Notes: a model not told the origin generated them from the sequence alone. Positions 41,206-50,328 are shown, counted from the stretch's first letter. The stretch: 64,000 nucleotides of DNA from Actinomycetota bacterium (GCA_035640355.1 DASQWI010000006.1:1-64000); one strand, 5' to 3'. Made by a program: numbers and translations.

Positions 41206-42087
41206 ATGGGCCATCGCAGCGGACTCGTCGCCGTCGTTGGCCGCCCCAACGTCGGCAAGTCGTCGATCGTGAACGCGTTGGTTGGCCGCAAGGTTGCCAT
41301 CGTCTCCGACAAGCCGCAGACGACCCGCCGTGACGCTCGGGCGATCCTCACGACCGACAGTTGTCAGATCGTCTTCACCGATACACCCGGGTTCCACAAG
41401 CCCAAGACATTGCTCGGCGAGCGGCTGAACGAGCGCGTCGGGGAGGCGACACACGGCGTCGATGCGATCGTCATGGTCGTCGACGCGCATGCCGGCGCCG
41501 GCAGCGGAGACGAGTTCGTCTACGCGCAGAAGGTCAGACCTACCGGCTCGCCCGCGCTTTGCGCCGTGAACAAGATCGATCTGTTGCGCAGACACGGAGA
41601 GGTGCCACAGCTGCAGGCGGCCGCCGATCTCGGGGCGTTCGACGAGATCGTGCCCACGTCGGCGAGGACCGGGCGGGGGATCGGCGTCCTGCTCGACCTC
41701 CTCGTCGAACGGATGCCGGAGGGGCCCCCGCTGTACCCGGAGAACGCCGAGACCGACCAGCCGCTCGAGATCCGGTTGGCGGAGATCGTCCGGGAGAAGG
41801 CGCTCGGCGTGACCAGGCAGGAGGTTCCGCACTCGATCGCGGTCGTCGTTGAGGAGCTCGACGCCGACGACTCGCTCACCAAGGTTCACGCCTCGCTCAT
41901 CGTCGAGCGTGAGTCGCAAAAGGGGATCGTGATCGGCAAGGGCGGCTCGACGCTGAAGACCATCGGCTCTCGAGCACGAGAGGAGATGGAGCTCGTACTC
42001 GGCGGCAAGGTGTTCCTCGATCTTCGGGTGAAGGTCCTCAAGGAGTGGCAGCGGGACCCCAAGGCCCTCCAGCGCCTCGGGTTCTGA
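41206..42087 (+). CDS. era: GTPase Era
   Basis: A 293-residue protein: the G domain opens GLVAVVGRPNVGKSSIVNAL, has QTTRRDARAI switch I, DTPGFHKPK switch II and NKIDLL. A KH domain follows (about 205-290) with GIVIGKGGSTLKTIGSRAREEME, the GxxG loop. Era binds the 3' end of 16S rRNA in 30S assembly. It is usually followed by recO, but here a UbiA block and a deo block separate the two by almost 9 kb. Confidence 0.96.
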   Translation: MGHRSGLVAVVGRPNVGKSSIVNALVGRKVAIVSDKPQTTRRDARAILTTDSCQIVFTDTPGFHKPKTLLGERLNERVGEATHGVDAIVMVVDAHAGAGSGDEFVYAQKVRPTGSPALCAVNKIDLLRRHGEVPQLQAAADLGAFDEIVPTSARTGRGIGVLLDLLVERMPEGPPLYPENAETDQPLEIRLAEIVREKALGVTRQEVPHSIAVVVEELDADDSLTKVHASLIVERESQKGIVIGKGGSTLKTIGSRAREEMELVLGGKVFLDLRVKVLKEWQRDPKALQRLGF

Positions 42088-42108
42088 CCGACCCTCTTGC
42101 CGACTGTC

Positions 42109-43089
42109 TCAACCCTTGTACGCGATCCGGATGTCGTCTCGTCCGCTCGTCATGGCGCGGAACACCGTGCCGAACACCACCGCCAGGAACGCCAGGGTGA
42201 GCACGCGCAACCCGTCTGGGGCGTCGGCCGATCCCAGCAAGAGCCACGCGAGAGCGCAGGCGAGCAGACCGTTCCCCATCTTCGCCCCGATCCCGATCGC
42301 GATCTGCTCCGATCGGGCGTCACCCGCGCGCCACAGGACTCGCAGCATCCACAAGATCGCGGCCCCGAACAGCGCCACGACCACTGCCAACCCCGGATTC
42401 GGCCCGAGCGCGAAGACGAGCAACGCACACCCGAGCAGCACGGCCACCAGGCTGACCGCACACGTCGCACTCTTCCCGTGCGCCAGTAGGAGGGTCGGCT
42501 TGCCGAAGGCCGCATCTCCCTCGCGGTCTCGAAAGTCCTTCAGGTTGATCCTGGCGACGAACAGCATGTACAGCGCGGCGGCGAGCAGTCCGTCCGTCGT
42601 ATCGATCCTTCCGCCCGCGGCCAGCATGCCGAGTCCGTACGGCACGAGCACGTACGCGACGGCGAGGGCGACCGGCGCAGCCCACGTCCGATACGACAGT
42701 CGTATGGGCCGCAAGGAGTACACATATCCGATCGCGAGCGAGGCCACCGTGAGCCCCAGGGTCGGTGCACCCGCGAGCGCGGCGGCGATGATGGCGACGG
42801 GGGCGGCGACGGCATTCGTCCGCCACAGGTCGCGTTCGCTCGCGTCGCCCGTCACGAGCGGCCGGCCTGCGTCGAGCGGGTGGTTGATGCGATCGATGTC
42901 TTTGTCGGCGACGTCGTTCGCGGTTGTTGCCACCACATAGCTCGCGCAAAGCGCTACCGCGGTGAGGATCAGGTTTACCGTCGGCCGGATGGGACCCTGC
43001 GCCGCCGCGCCGAGCAGGAGGAACGCCCAGAGCGTGACGGCGATCCGCCAGCGGAGCATCCGAATGAAGAGCTGAGCGGTTCGCGTCAC
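42109..43089 (-). CDS. UbiA-family prenyltransferase
   Basis: A 326-residue integral membrane protein from GTG 43089. The first Asp-rich motif is NDVADKDIDRINHP (N-D-x-x-D-x-x-x-D) and the second is NLKDFRDREGD; both bind magnesium and prenyl diphosphate. About nine helices are visible. UbiA enzymes attach prenyl chains to aromatic rings, sugars or glycerol phosphate. The acceptor cannot be told: menaquinone, decaprenyl-phosphoribose and heme O enzymes are all relatives. It overlaps the upstream membrane gene by 4 bases. It is convergent with era. Confidence 0.85.
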   Translation of the reverse strand: MTRTAQLFIRMLRWRIAVTLWAFLLLGAAAQGPIRPTVNLILTAVALCASYVVATTANDVADKDIDRINHPLDAGRPLVTGDASERDLWRTNAVAAPVAIIAAALAGAPTLGLTVASLAIGYVYSLRPIRLSYRTWAAPVALAVAYVLVPYGLGMLAAGGRIDTTDGLLAAALYMLFVARINLKDFRDREGDAAFGKPTLLLAHGKSATCAVSLVAVLLGCALLVFALGPNPGLAVVVALFGAAILWMLRVLWRAGDARSEQIAIGIGAKMGNGLLACALAWLLLGSADAPDGLRVLTLAFLAVVFGTVFRAMTSGRDDIRIAYKG

Positions 43090-43913
43090 TTGGGGACCAC
43101 CGTCCGAAGCGGCCAGATGGAGGCGAGCACCAGCACGTAGACGATCCACAGCACGTGGTACAGCGCCAGGAACGCGAATCCCAGCCAGAACAAGCTGACG
43201 ACGGCTCCGACGTCGGCGAGGAGCTGCGGCGAGATGGCGATACGCCGAAACGCCCAACCGATGAGCGTGGCGGCGATCGCCAGCACAAGCGCGACGAGAC
43301 CCGCGACGGCCGAAGTGAAGACGAAGTCGAGGTACTGGAGCGGCGCCAGGAGGATGACGAACAGGATGATCCAGGCCCCGGTCAGCACGACCAGCGGGAT
43401 GACGATGAGAAAGACGATCGCAACCGTTCGGCGCACGCGACGTGTCCGGCCCGGCGCGCGCCGTTGCCACAACCGGTACAGCACCGCGTAGACGCCGGCG
43501 TACAAGCCGAACACCGCGGCGGCCGTAAGAACTGCGCCGCCGGGATCGGCGACCGTCCCGAAAGCGTCCTCGAGTGCGCGCACGGCGTTGACCTCGTAAA
43601 GACCGTGCGGGGCGAGCACGAACTTGACGACCGCGATCAACCCGAATCCGGCCGCGAACGATGCGCCTATCCGACCGGGAAGACGCAGGTCGCGTCGGAC
43701 GATCACGTACATCGCTGCCGTCATCGCCGCCGCGATCACGGTCCCGATCAACGCGAGCGCCGCGATGGTCGGTCGATCACCACCCGACCGCGGGAACAGG
43801 ACCGTGGCGACGATGGCCACTGCGGCGGCAGCCCCCATCGTGAGCCAGCCCGCCCGAGAGAGCGTCTGGCCCCGTACGGACTCCGTTTCAGAGGAACGCT
43901 CACCGGGGTCCAT
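43086..43913 (-). CDS. Polytopic membrane protein of unknown function
   Basis: A 275-residue protein from ATG 43913, chosen because a TACGGT box lies 8 bases upstream; longer in-frame starts would run into the deoC promoter. About eight membrane helices are seen, separated by short basic loops such as RRAPGRTRRVRR. No signature residues are recognised. It overlaps the UbiA gene by a GTGA and is therefore probably its partner. Function is unknown. Confidence 0.7.
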   Translation of the reverse strand: MDPGERSSETESVRGQTLSRAGWLTMGAAAAVAIVATVLFPRSGGDRPTIAALALIGTVIAAAMTAAMYVIVRRDLRLPGRIGASFAAGFGLIAVVKFVLAPHGLYEVNAVRALEDAFGTVADPGGAVLTAAAVFGLYAGVYAVLYRLWQRRAPGRTRRVRRTVAIVFLIVIPLVVLTGAWIILFVILLAPLQYLDFVFTSAVAGLVALVLAIAATLIGWAFRRIAISPQLLADVGAVVSLFWLGFAFLALYHVLWIVYVLVLASIWPLRTVVPK

Positions 43914-43921
43914 CCCCGCGA

Positions 43922-43927
43922 ACCGTA
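43922..43927 (-). promoter_or_regulatory. Putative -10 box for the UbiA operon
   Basis: Reverse-strand TACGGT ends 8 bases before ATG 43913. It lies 46 bases from the forward TACCAT of deoC, forming a divergent pair. Confidence 0.45.
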
Positions 43928-43972
43928 CGCCGTCGCTGCGCAGCGTGAATAGCCGCGTACGGCCCTCGGCCG

Positions 43973-43978
43973 TACCAT
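43973..43978 (+). promoter_or_regulatory. Putative -10 box for deoC
   Basis: TACCAT ends 8 bases before ATG 43987, which supports that start over TTG 43984. Confidence 0.45.
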
Positions 43979-43986
43979 GACTCTTG

Positions 43987-44946
43987 ATGTCGCAGGCAGC
44001 CAAGATCGAACGGTCGCGCCCAGGTCTCGCGCCCTATTCGCCGAAGGACGTCGCGCGGTTGGTGGGCCGGACCACCCCGGTCGATGCCGTCGGCCTCGAG
44101 GAGCGTGCGGCCTCGCTCGCAAAACGGTCGATCAAGCGCGAGTCGAAGCTCTGGGCGCTCGACCTGGCGATCCGGTGCATGGACCTCACCACGCTCGAGG
44201 GGGTCGACACGACCGGCAAAATCGTCGCGCTCTGCGCGAAGGCCGTTCGCCCGAATCCGGTCGACGATTCGATCCCGTCGGTCGCTGCGGTGTGTCTGTA
44301 CCCGCAGCTCGTGCCGGTCGCCGTCGGGCAGCTGAAGAGCACGACGGTCAAGGTGGCGAGCGTTGCGGGCGCCTTTCCGGCCGGGCTCGCGCCGCTCGAC
44401 GCTCGGCTGGCCGAGATCCGAGAGGTCGTGGAGCTCGGCGCGCACGAGGTCGACATCGTGTTGAACCGCTCGCTGTTCCTCGGGGGGCGGTACGCCGAGT
44501 GCTTCGAGGAGCTCGCGGCGGCGCGAGACGCAGCCGGCGGCGCGCACCTCAAGGTCATCCTGGAGACGGGCGAGCTCGGCTCGTACGACCGGGTTCGACA
44601 GGCGAGCGTGCTGGCCATGGCCGCCGGCGCCGATTTCATCAAGACGTCGACGGGCAAGATCGGTGTCGGCGCGGAGCTCGGTTCGGCCCTCTGCATGATG
44701 GAGGCGGCGCGCGACTTCTTCATCGAGACCGGGCACGCCGTCGGGGTCAAGGTGGCCGGTGGGGTCCGGCAGAGCAAGCAGGCGATCCAGTACCTCGTGT
44801 TGCTGTATGAGACGCTCGGCCCGCAGTGGATGACGCCGGATCTGTTCCGCATCGGCGCGTCGACGCTCCTGAACGACGTGCTGATGCAGATCGACAAGGA
44901 ACGTACCGGGCACTACCAGGGACCCGACTACTACACGATCGACTAG
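43987..44946 (+). CDS. deoC: Deoxyribose-phosphate aldolase, long form
   Basis: A 319-residue class I aldolase. The catalytic pair is K189 (HLKVILETGEL) and the Schiff-base K219 (FIKTSTGK); K255 is in VKVAGGVR. An N-terminal extension of about 60 residues makes it longer than the 250-residue E. coli type and like the long DeoC form. It cleaves 2-deoxyribose 5-phosphate to glyceraldehyde 3-phosphate and acetaldehyde. Two aldehyde dehydrogenase genes follow, and the first could oxidise the acetaldehyde, so the three look like one deoxyribose catabolism operon. Confidence 0.93.
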   Translation: MSQAAKIERSRPGLAPYSPKDVARLVGRTTPVDAVGLEERAASLAKRSIKRESKLWALDLAIRCMDLTTLEGVDTTGKIVALCAKAVRPNPVDDSIPSVAAVCLYPQLVPVAVGQLKSTTVKVASVAGAFPAGLAPLDARLAEIREVVELGAHEVDIVLNRSLFLGGRYAECFEELAAARDAAGGAHLKVILETGELGSYDRVRQASVLAMAAGADFIKTSTGKIGVGAELGSALCMMEAARDFFIETGHAVGVKVAGGVRQSKQAIQYLVLLYETLGPQWMTPDLFRIGASTLLNDVLMQIDKERTGHYQGPDYYTID

Positions 44947-45007
44947 CGAGGGGGTGGGGGACCCAAGAAGCGAGCGCGGGTGCGCGAGCGTTGGTCCCCC
45001 GATAGGG

Positions 45008-46510
45008 ATGGCGAAGATCGAACCGAAGGCGACGTCGGCGCTCGAACAGCGTGAGCCGATCTGGGAGTACGCGGACGCGCCCGAGTCGACCGAGATCGTC
45101 CGGCTGCAGGACCGCTACGGGCTGTTCGTGGGCGGCGAGTTCGTGGAGCCGAAGAGCGGCCGGTGGTTCGAGACGATCAACCCGGCGACCGAGGAGACGC
45201 TCGCCGAAGTCGGAGATGCGGGGCCCGAGGACGTCGATCTGGCAGTCACCGCGGCCCGCGACGCGTACGATCAGCATTGGCGGGACCTTCCCGCGCCCGA
45301 GCGGGCGAAGTACCTGTTCCGGATCGCGCGGGGGCTCCAGGAGCGCGCCCGCGAGTTCGCCGTCCTCGAGTCGATGAACGGTGGAAAGCCGATCAAGGAA
45401 TCGCGCGACGTCGACCTACCGCTCGCCGCGGCGCACTTCTTCTACTACGCGGGCTGGGCGGACAAGCTCGAGTACGCGTTCCCGAACCGCCGGCCGAAGC
45501 CGATCGGAGTGGCCGGACAGATCATTCCGTGGAACTTCCCCCTTCTGATGGCGGCGTGGAAGCTCGCGCCGGCGCTGGCGGCGGGGAACACGACGGTGCT
45601 GAAGCCCGCGGAGACCACGCCACTCACGGCGCTGCTCCTGGCGGAAGTGATCCGCGACGCGGAGCTTCCGCCGGGCGTCGTGAACATCATCACCGGTGCG
45701 GGCGAGACGGGCTCGCACCTGGTGAACCACGACGCCGTCGACAAGATCGCGTTCACCGGCTCGACCGACGTCGGCAAGATCATCCGGCGTGCGACCGCCG
45801 GAACGGGGAAGCGCCTCACGCTCGAGCTGGGGGGCAAGGCGGCGAACATCGTGTTCGAGGACGCGCCGCTCGATCAGGCCGTCGAGGGCGTGATCAACGG
45901 CATCTTCTTCAACCAGGGGCACGTGTGCTGCGCGGGCTCACGATTGCTCGTGCAGGAGTCGGTGTTCGAACCGCTCCTGGACAAGCTCAAGGCGCGCCTG
46001 CAGACGCTCCGCGTGGGGAACCCGCTCGACAAGAACACGGACATCGGCGCGATCAACTCCAAGCAACAGCTGCGAAAGATCGAGGAGCTCGTCGCGAGCG
46101 GGGTCGACGAAGGCGCCGAGATCTACCAGCCGGAGTGCGCGCTGCCCGAGCGGGGGTTCTGGTTCTGCCCCACGCTGTTCACGAACGTTTCGCAGAGCCA
46201 CCGGATCGCGCGCGAGGAGATCTTCGGTCCGGTGCTGTCGATCCTCACGTTCCGAACGCCGGCCGAGGCGGTCGAGAAGGCCAACAACACGCCGTACGGC
46301 CTGTCCGCCGGGGTGTGGACGGAGAAGGGATCGCGGATCCTGTGGATGGCCGAGCGGCTGCGGGCCGGCGTCGTGTGGGCGAACACGTTCAACCGCTTCG
46401 ATCCCGGATCTCCGTTCGGCGGATACAAGGAGAGCGGGTTCGGGCGCGAGGGCGGCCGTCACGGGCTCGAGCCGTATCTCGAGCTCGACGGAGCCATGAC
46501 GGTTCAGTGA
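45008..46510 (+). CDS. NAD(P)-dependent aldehyde dehydrogenase
   Basis: A full-length 500-residue aldehyde dehydrogenase from ATG 45008. The signatures are PWNFPLLMAAWKLAPALAAG, FTGSTDVGK, E273 in LELGGK and the catalytic Cys307 in NQGHVCCAGSR, followed by EEIFGPVLSI and GGYKESGFGREGG. The first 30 residues are an extension before the typical GLFVGGEFV start. Being downstream of deoC it probably oxidises acetaldehyde. The end overlaps the start of the half-length aldehyde dehydrogenase by 4 bases. Confidence 0.94.
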   Translation: MAKIEPKATSALEQREPIWEYADAPESTEIVRLQDRYGLFVGGEFVEPKSGRWFETINPATEETLAEVGDAGPEDVDLAVTAARDAYDQHWRDLPAPERAKYLFRIARGLQERAREFAVLESMNGGKPIKESRDVDLPLAAAHFFYYAGWADKLEYAFPNRRPKPIGVAGQIIPWNFPLLMAAWKLAPALAAGNTTVLKPAETTPLTALLLAEVIRDAELPPGVVNIITGAGETGSHLVNHDAVDKIAFTGSTDVGKIIRRATAGTGKRLTLELGGKAANIVFEDAPLDQAVEGVINGIFFNQGHVCCAGSRLLVQESVFEPLLDKLKARLQTLRVGNPLDKNTDIGAINSKQQLRKIEELVASGVDEGAEIYQPECALPERGFWFCPTLFTNVSQSHRIAREEIFGPVLSILTFRTPAEAVEKANNTPYGLSAGVWTEKGSRILWMAERLRAGVVWANTFNRFDPGSPFGGYKESGFGREGGRHGLEPYLELDGAMTVQ

Positions 46511-47367
46511 CGGACGAGCGCGTTCCGGTACGCCGCACGGCGAAGCTGTTCATCGGCGGTGAGTTCCCGCGGAGCGAGTCGGGACGGTCGTACGAGGTGT
46601 TCTCGCACGACGGACAGCTCCTCGCTTGGGCGGCGCGCGCGTCGAGGAAGGACCTTCGCGACGCCGTTCGAGCCGCGCGTGCCGCGCATGCCGGGTGGGC
46701 CGGGAAGACCGCCTACAACCGCGCACAGGTCCTGTACCGCGTCGCCGAGCTGATGGAGGGCCGCCGGTCGCAGTTCGAGGCCGAGCTCGCGGACGCGGGC
46801 GCAACGGACCCACGCCGAGGAGTCGACGCCGCGATCGATCGGTGGGTGTGGTACGCCGGGTGGGCCGACAAGATCGGTCAGGTGCTCGGCGCCACCAATC
46901 CCGTCGCCGGCCCCTACTTCAACTTCACGATCCCGGAGTCGATGGGCGTCGTCGGCATCGTGGCGCCGCAGGAGCAGTCGTTGCTCGGTCTGGTGTCGCG
47001 GCTCGCGCCGGCGATCGTGAGCGGCAACACGGGGGTCGTGATCGCGAGCGAGAAGAGCCCGCTTCCGGCCGTCTCGCTCGCCGAGGTGCTCTCGACGTCC
47101 GACGTTCCGGGAGGTGTCGTGAACGTCCTGACCGGGCTGACGAACGAGCTCGTGTCCTGGCTGGCCGGCCACATGGACGTGAACGCGATCGACGTGACTG
47201 GCGTGCCGACGGAGCTCCTCGCGCAGGTCGAGGAGCTTGCCGCGGAGAACGTGAAGCGTGTGCATCGCGCGCCGGCGGTCGATCCCTTCGCGCAGGAGGC
47301 CCAGAGCCCGTACGAGATCACCGCGCTCACGGAGTTCAAGACGGTCTGGCATCCCGTCGGCGCCTGA
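46507..47367 (+). CDS. Half-length aldehyde dehydrogenase-like protein lacking catalytic residues
   Basis: A 286-residue protein from GTG 46507. It matches only the N-terminal and coenzyme-binding part of aldehyde dehydrogenases: LFIGGEFPRSESG, then AAIDRWVWYAGWADKIGQVLG, GVVGIVAPQEQSLLGLVSRL and PGGVVNVLTGLTNEL. The sequence ends with a divergent tail before the positions of the catalytic Glu and Cys. The normal PWN motif is APQ here. The frame is intact and the start is translationally coupled to the full enzyme, so it may be a structural or regulatory partner rather than debris. Confidence 0.8.
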   Translation: MTDERVPVRRTAKLFIGGEFPRSESGRSYEVFSHDGQLLAWAARASRKDLRDAVRAARAAHAGWAGKTAYNRAQVLYRVAELMEGRRSQFEAELADAGATDPRRGVDAAIDRWVWYAGWADKIGQVLGATNPVAGPYFNFTIPESMGVVGIVAPQEQSLLGLVSRLAPAIVSGNTGVVIASEKSPLPAVSLAEVLSTSDVPGGVVNVLTGLTNELVSWLAGHMDVNAIDVTGVPTELLAQVEELAAENVKRVHRAPAVDPFAQEAQSPYEITALTEFKTVWHPVGA

Positions 47368-47377
47368 TCGAGAAGCT

Positions 47378-47875
47378 CTATTCGCAGGGCTGCGTGACGA
47401 CCGGTCCGTCGATGCGCTCCATCCGGATCTCGATCCCGTCCGAGCTCAGATAGATCGCGCGGTCGCGGCTGACGACCGCCATCGCGCCGACATCCTGGTT
47501 CACGAGCAGGTCGAACGAGTCGGCTCGTGCCGGGTCGACCGGCCGCCAGAAGCTGCCGTCGAAGTCGGTGAGATGCCCGAGGCCACAGTGACCCGTGTCG
47601 AAGACGTACGCGACGTTCGGCTCGAGGTGACCGGAACTGGGGAAGAACCGGAATCCCTGCTCGTCGCTCACGAACTCCGAGCGAAGGTCCGAACGCGTCG
47701 GCGACGGGAGCGCAGCCGGCGCCGACCAGTCAACGTCCGGCGCGAGTGAGGGGTCGCGCATCGCCACGCCGAACGAGATGCCCGCGACCACCGCGATGAT
47801 GACCGCTCCGGCGATGCCGATGCGTTTGAAGTCCACGGCTCCATCATCGCGCCGGTGGCGTTTCTCGCCCAGCAT
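47378..47875 (-). CDS. Membrane-anchored hypothetical protein
   Basis: A 165-residue protein with a basic N-terminus (KRHRRDD), a single membrane helix (about 19-39, IGIAGAVIIAVVAGISFGVAM) and an exported domain. The latter has VAYVFDTGHCGLGHLTDFDGSFWRP, with a cysteine that may pair with the Cys near the C-terminus (QPCE). The domain resembles other small actinobacterial exported domains without known function. It is convergent with the half aldehyde dehydrogenase gene and divergent from the TPR-LuxR regulator. Confidence 0.65.
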   Translation of the reverse strand: MLGEKRHRRDDGAVDFKRIGIAGAVIIAVVAGISFGVAMRDPSLAPDVDWSAPAALPSPTRSDLRSEFVSDEQGFRFFPSSGHLEPNVAYVFDTGHCGLGHLTDFDGSFWRPVDPARADSFDLLVNQDVGAMAVVSRDRAIYLSSDGIEIRMERIDGPVVTQPCE

Positions 47876-47922
47876 GCTGGAGGACGCCTTCCGCGGGGCG
47901 CCCGCGTGCCATCATCGGAGAG

Positions 47923-49626
47923 ATGGGCGTGGACACCGTGGCGGATGCAGTACGCCGAGGCGAGGACGCCCTCGACGAAGGACAGTGGCAAGCAGCGCGT
48001 GAGGCGTTCGAGGCCGCGCTCGCTGGGTTGTCCGACACGTCGGAGGGTGTCGCGGTCACACCCCCGGGCGCTGTGGTGGCCGAGGCCGAAGAAGGTTTGG
48101 CCCGAGCGCTCTGGTGGCTGCATGACTTCGAGGCGGCGGTTGGCCACATGGAGCGGGCGTACGCCGCGTTCCGCGCCGCCGGCGACGAGACCTCCGCGGC
48201 GCGCTCGGCGCGGTGGCTTGCTCGTGAGCACGCGGCCGCGTTCGGCAACGCCGCTGCGAGCTCGGGGTGGTACGCGCGGGCCGAGGGACTGATCGGTGCC
48301 GCGGACGACCCGGAGCGCGGCTGGCTGGCGCTGGCGCGCGCGGAGCGGGCGAGCGGTCCCGACGAGATCGCGCGAAACGCAGCCGACGCGCTGGCCAGTG
48401 CGCGATCCCAACGCGACTCCGACCTCGAGGCCGCCGCGCTCGTCAGACTCGGATACGCCGACGTGGCTTCCGGCGACGTCGTGGCGGGGATGGCCAAGAT
48501 CGACGAGGCGATGGCCGCGGCGACCGGCGGCGACGTCCGCGGTCTGGAGACGATCGGCGACGTCATCTGCGTCGGGATATCGGCCTGCGAGCACGCCGCC
48601 GACTGGCAGCGAATCGAGCAGTGGGGCCAGGTGGTCGAGCGATGGCTCTCGCAGCACGAGCACGTCGCCGTGCTCGGCTTCTGCTACGCCTGCTGTGCAG
48701 AGATGTTCGTCGCCTCCGGACAATGGGAGATGGCCGAGGGGCTGCTCGTCGACGGTCTCCGCGCGATGCAGGAGGCGAAGCTCCGGGCGAGGTGCGTGCA
48801 TCCGGCGGCCAAGCTGGCCGAGCTCAGGCTCCTCCAGGGACGGCTGGAAGAGGCGGAACAGCTGCTCGCGGGCTTCGAGTCACTACCGGAGTCCACGCAC
48901 GCGCTGGCGATGCTGTATCTCGCGAAGGGTGACGTGGCGATCGCCGCCGCCGTGCTCCACCGTCGGCTGAACGCGGTCGGCGACGACAACGTCCTCGCAG
49001 CGCCGTTCCTCGCGCTGCTCGTCGACGTTCGGCTCGCGCAGGGCGACATCGACGGCGCGGGCGAGACGGCTCGCCGCCTCGAGGCCGTTGCTCGGCAGTC
49101 CTCGCTGCCGCGGCTCGACGCGATGTCTTCCTATGCCGTGGGCCGCGTGGCGAACGCCGCGGGAGCCACTGAGGACGCGATCAAGCAGTTCGCCGCGGCG
49201 ATCGATGCCTTCAGCGAGCAGGGGATGGCGCTCGACGCGGCGAGGTCGCGGTTCGAGCTCGCCAGAACGCTCGACCGGACCGATCCGGAGGTCGCCGTCG
49301 GCGAGGCCCGAGTGGCGCTCGCCGAGTTCGAGCGGCTCGGCGCTCCTCGGGACGCCGACGCCGCCGCCGCGTTCCTGCGCGACCATGGGGTCGCCGGGCG
49401 AACCGGCCCGAAGAAGCTCGGTCTGCTCAGCCGTCGCGAGCGAGAGGTGCTGGCGCTCCTCGGCGAAGGCCTCACGAACGCCGAGATCGCCGCGCGTCTG
49501 TTCATCAGCACGAAGACGGCCGGCAACCACGTGAGCAACATCCTCGGCAAGCTGAACCTACGTGGTCGTTCGGAGGCCGCGGCCTACGCGATCCGGCACA
49601 TTCCCGGAAATCGGTCCGAGGAATAG
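47923..49626 (+). CDS. LuxR-type transcription regulator with TPR-like domain
   Basis: A 567-residue protein from ATG 47923 with a CGGAGAG Shine-Dalgarno. Residues 1-490 form an alanine-rich helical solenoid with TPR-like repeats (for example EGQWQAAREAFEAAL, GRLEEAEQLLAGFE, GDIDGAGETARRLEAV). The last 65 residues are a LuxR-type helix-turn-helix (LSRREREVLALLGEGLTNAEI, then STKTAGNHVSNILGKL). It lacks the AAA/STAND ATPase of LAL or MalT regulators. It may regulate the SRPBCC and cupin genes that follow, though this is only inferred from position. Confidence 0.88.
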   Translation: MGVDTVADAVRRGEDALDEGQWQAAREAFEAALAGLSDTSEGVAVTPPGAVVAEAEEGLARALWWLHDFEAAVGHMERAYAAFRAAGDETSAARSARWLAREHAAAFGNAAASSGWYARAEGLIGAADDPERGWLALARAERASGPDEIARNAADALASARSQRDSDLEAAALVRLGYADVASGDVVAGMAKIDEAMAAATGGDVRGLETIGDVICVGISACEHAADWQRIEQWGQVVERWLSQHEHVAVLGFCYACCAEMFVASGQWEMAEGLLVDGLRAMQEAKLRARCVHPAAKLAELRLLQGRLEEAEQLLAGFESLPESTHALAMLYLAKGDVAIAAAVLHRRLNAVGDDNVLAAPFLALLVDVRLAQGDIDGAGETARRLEAVARQSSLPRLDAMSSYAVGRVANAAGATEDAIKQFAAAIDAFSEQGMALDAARSRFELARTLDRTDPEVAVGEARVALAEFERLGAPRDADAAAAFLRDHGVAGRTGPKKLGLLSRREREVLALLGEGLTNAEIAARLFISTKTAGNHVSNILGKLNLRGRSEAAAYAIRHIPGNRSEE

Positions 49627-49672
49627 GGAACCTTCCCCATCCTCTTCGCTCCGCTTCGGCGCACCCTCCTCA

Positions 49673-49685
49673 CGTCCACGGATAC
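49673..49685 (+). repeat. 13-base element, copy 1 of 2
   Basis: GTCCACGGATACG lies 13 bases before the start of the SRPBCC gene. The identical sequence precedes the cupin gene at 50293-50305. It may be an operator or a shared promoter element. Confidence 0.5.
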
Positions 49686-49698
49686 GGGGAGGTGCGTC

Positions 49699-50262
49699 AT
49701 GGCGACGCTGCAGAAGGGGGCACGAAGGAACGCCCTGCGGGCCGAGCTCGTGGTGAAGGTGACCGAGCCGAGCAAGGCATCGGCGTCGGCGGTTTACGAC
49801 CTGCTGGCCGACATCGGGAGCCACCTCGAATGGGGCGGCCGGATGCAGCGCAAGAAGACCTACCGGCTGCTCACGATCGACGCGCCCGATGGTCCGGCGT
49901 CGGTCGGGACCGAGTTTCGGAGCACGGGCGCGGACGCGATGGGAACCTTCGATGACGACTCCGTGGTCACCGAGGCGAGCCGGCCCGAGGTGTTCGAGTT
50001 CGTGACCGAGGCGCGGCTCTCCACCAAGAAGGGCGCCCTCGTCGAGTGGACGTCCGTGCACCGCTACGAACTCGAGTCCGGCGACCGCGGTTGCGTAGTG
50101 TCCTACACGATTCGGACGACCCGGATCAGCGAGCTCCCCGGGGCGCTCGGGATGTTCAACGTGCCGGGTCTCCGCTCACTCTTGCTGACGCTCGGTCGAT
50201 CGAACGTCCGCAGAGGGGTGAGGAACCTGGCGCGGCTCGCGGAGCAGCGGATGGCAGCGTGA
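49699..50262 (+). CDS. SRPBCC-family protein
   Basis: A 187-residue soluble protein with the helix-grip pattern: ASASAVYDLLADIGSHLEWGG, a long first helix after a strand, then paired strands with GTEFRSTG, EVFEFVTEARL and a C-terminal helix. These are features of SRPBCC proteins that bind hydrophobic ligands (aromatase/cyclase, START, polyketide cyclase groups). The ligand is unknown. The ATG has a GGGGAGGTG Shine-Dalgarno. It follows the TPR-LuxR regulator and shares a 13-base upstream element with the cupin gene. Confidence 0.75.
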   Translation: MATLQKGARRNALRAELVVKVTEPSKASASAVYDLLADIGSHLEWGGRMQRKKTYRLLTIDAPDGPASVGTEFRSTGADAMGTFDDDSVVTEASRPEVFEFVTEARLSTKKGALVEWTSVHRYELESGDRGCVVSYTIRTTRISELPGALGMFNVPGLRSLLLTLGRSNVRRGVRNLARLAEQRMAA

Positions 50263-50292
50263 CGAACCAGCGGGTCGGAGTCGATCGCATCG

Positions 50293-50305
50293 GTCCACGG
50301 ATACG
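50293..50305 (+). repeat. 13-base element, copy 2 of 2
   Basis: Identical to 49673-49685. It lies 23 bases before ATG 50329, ahead of a strong AGGAGG. Confidence 0.5.
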
Positions 50306-50328
50306 TCGAACAGGAAGGAGGAGATGAG

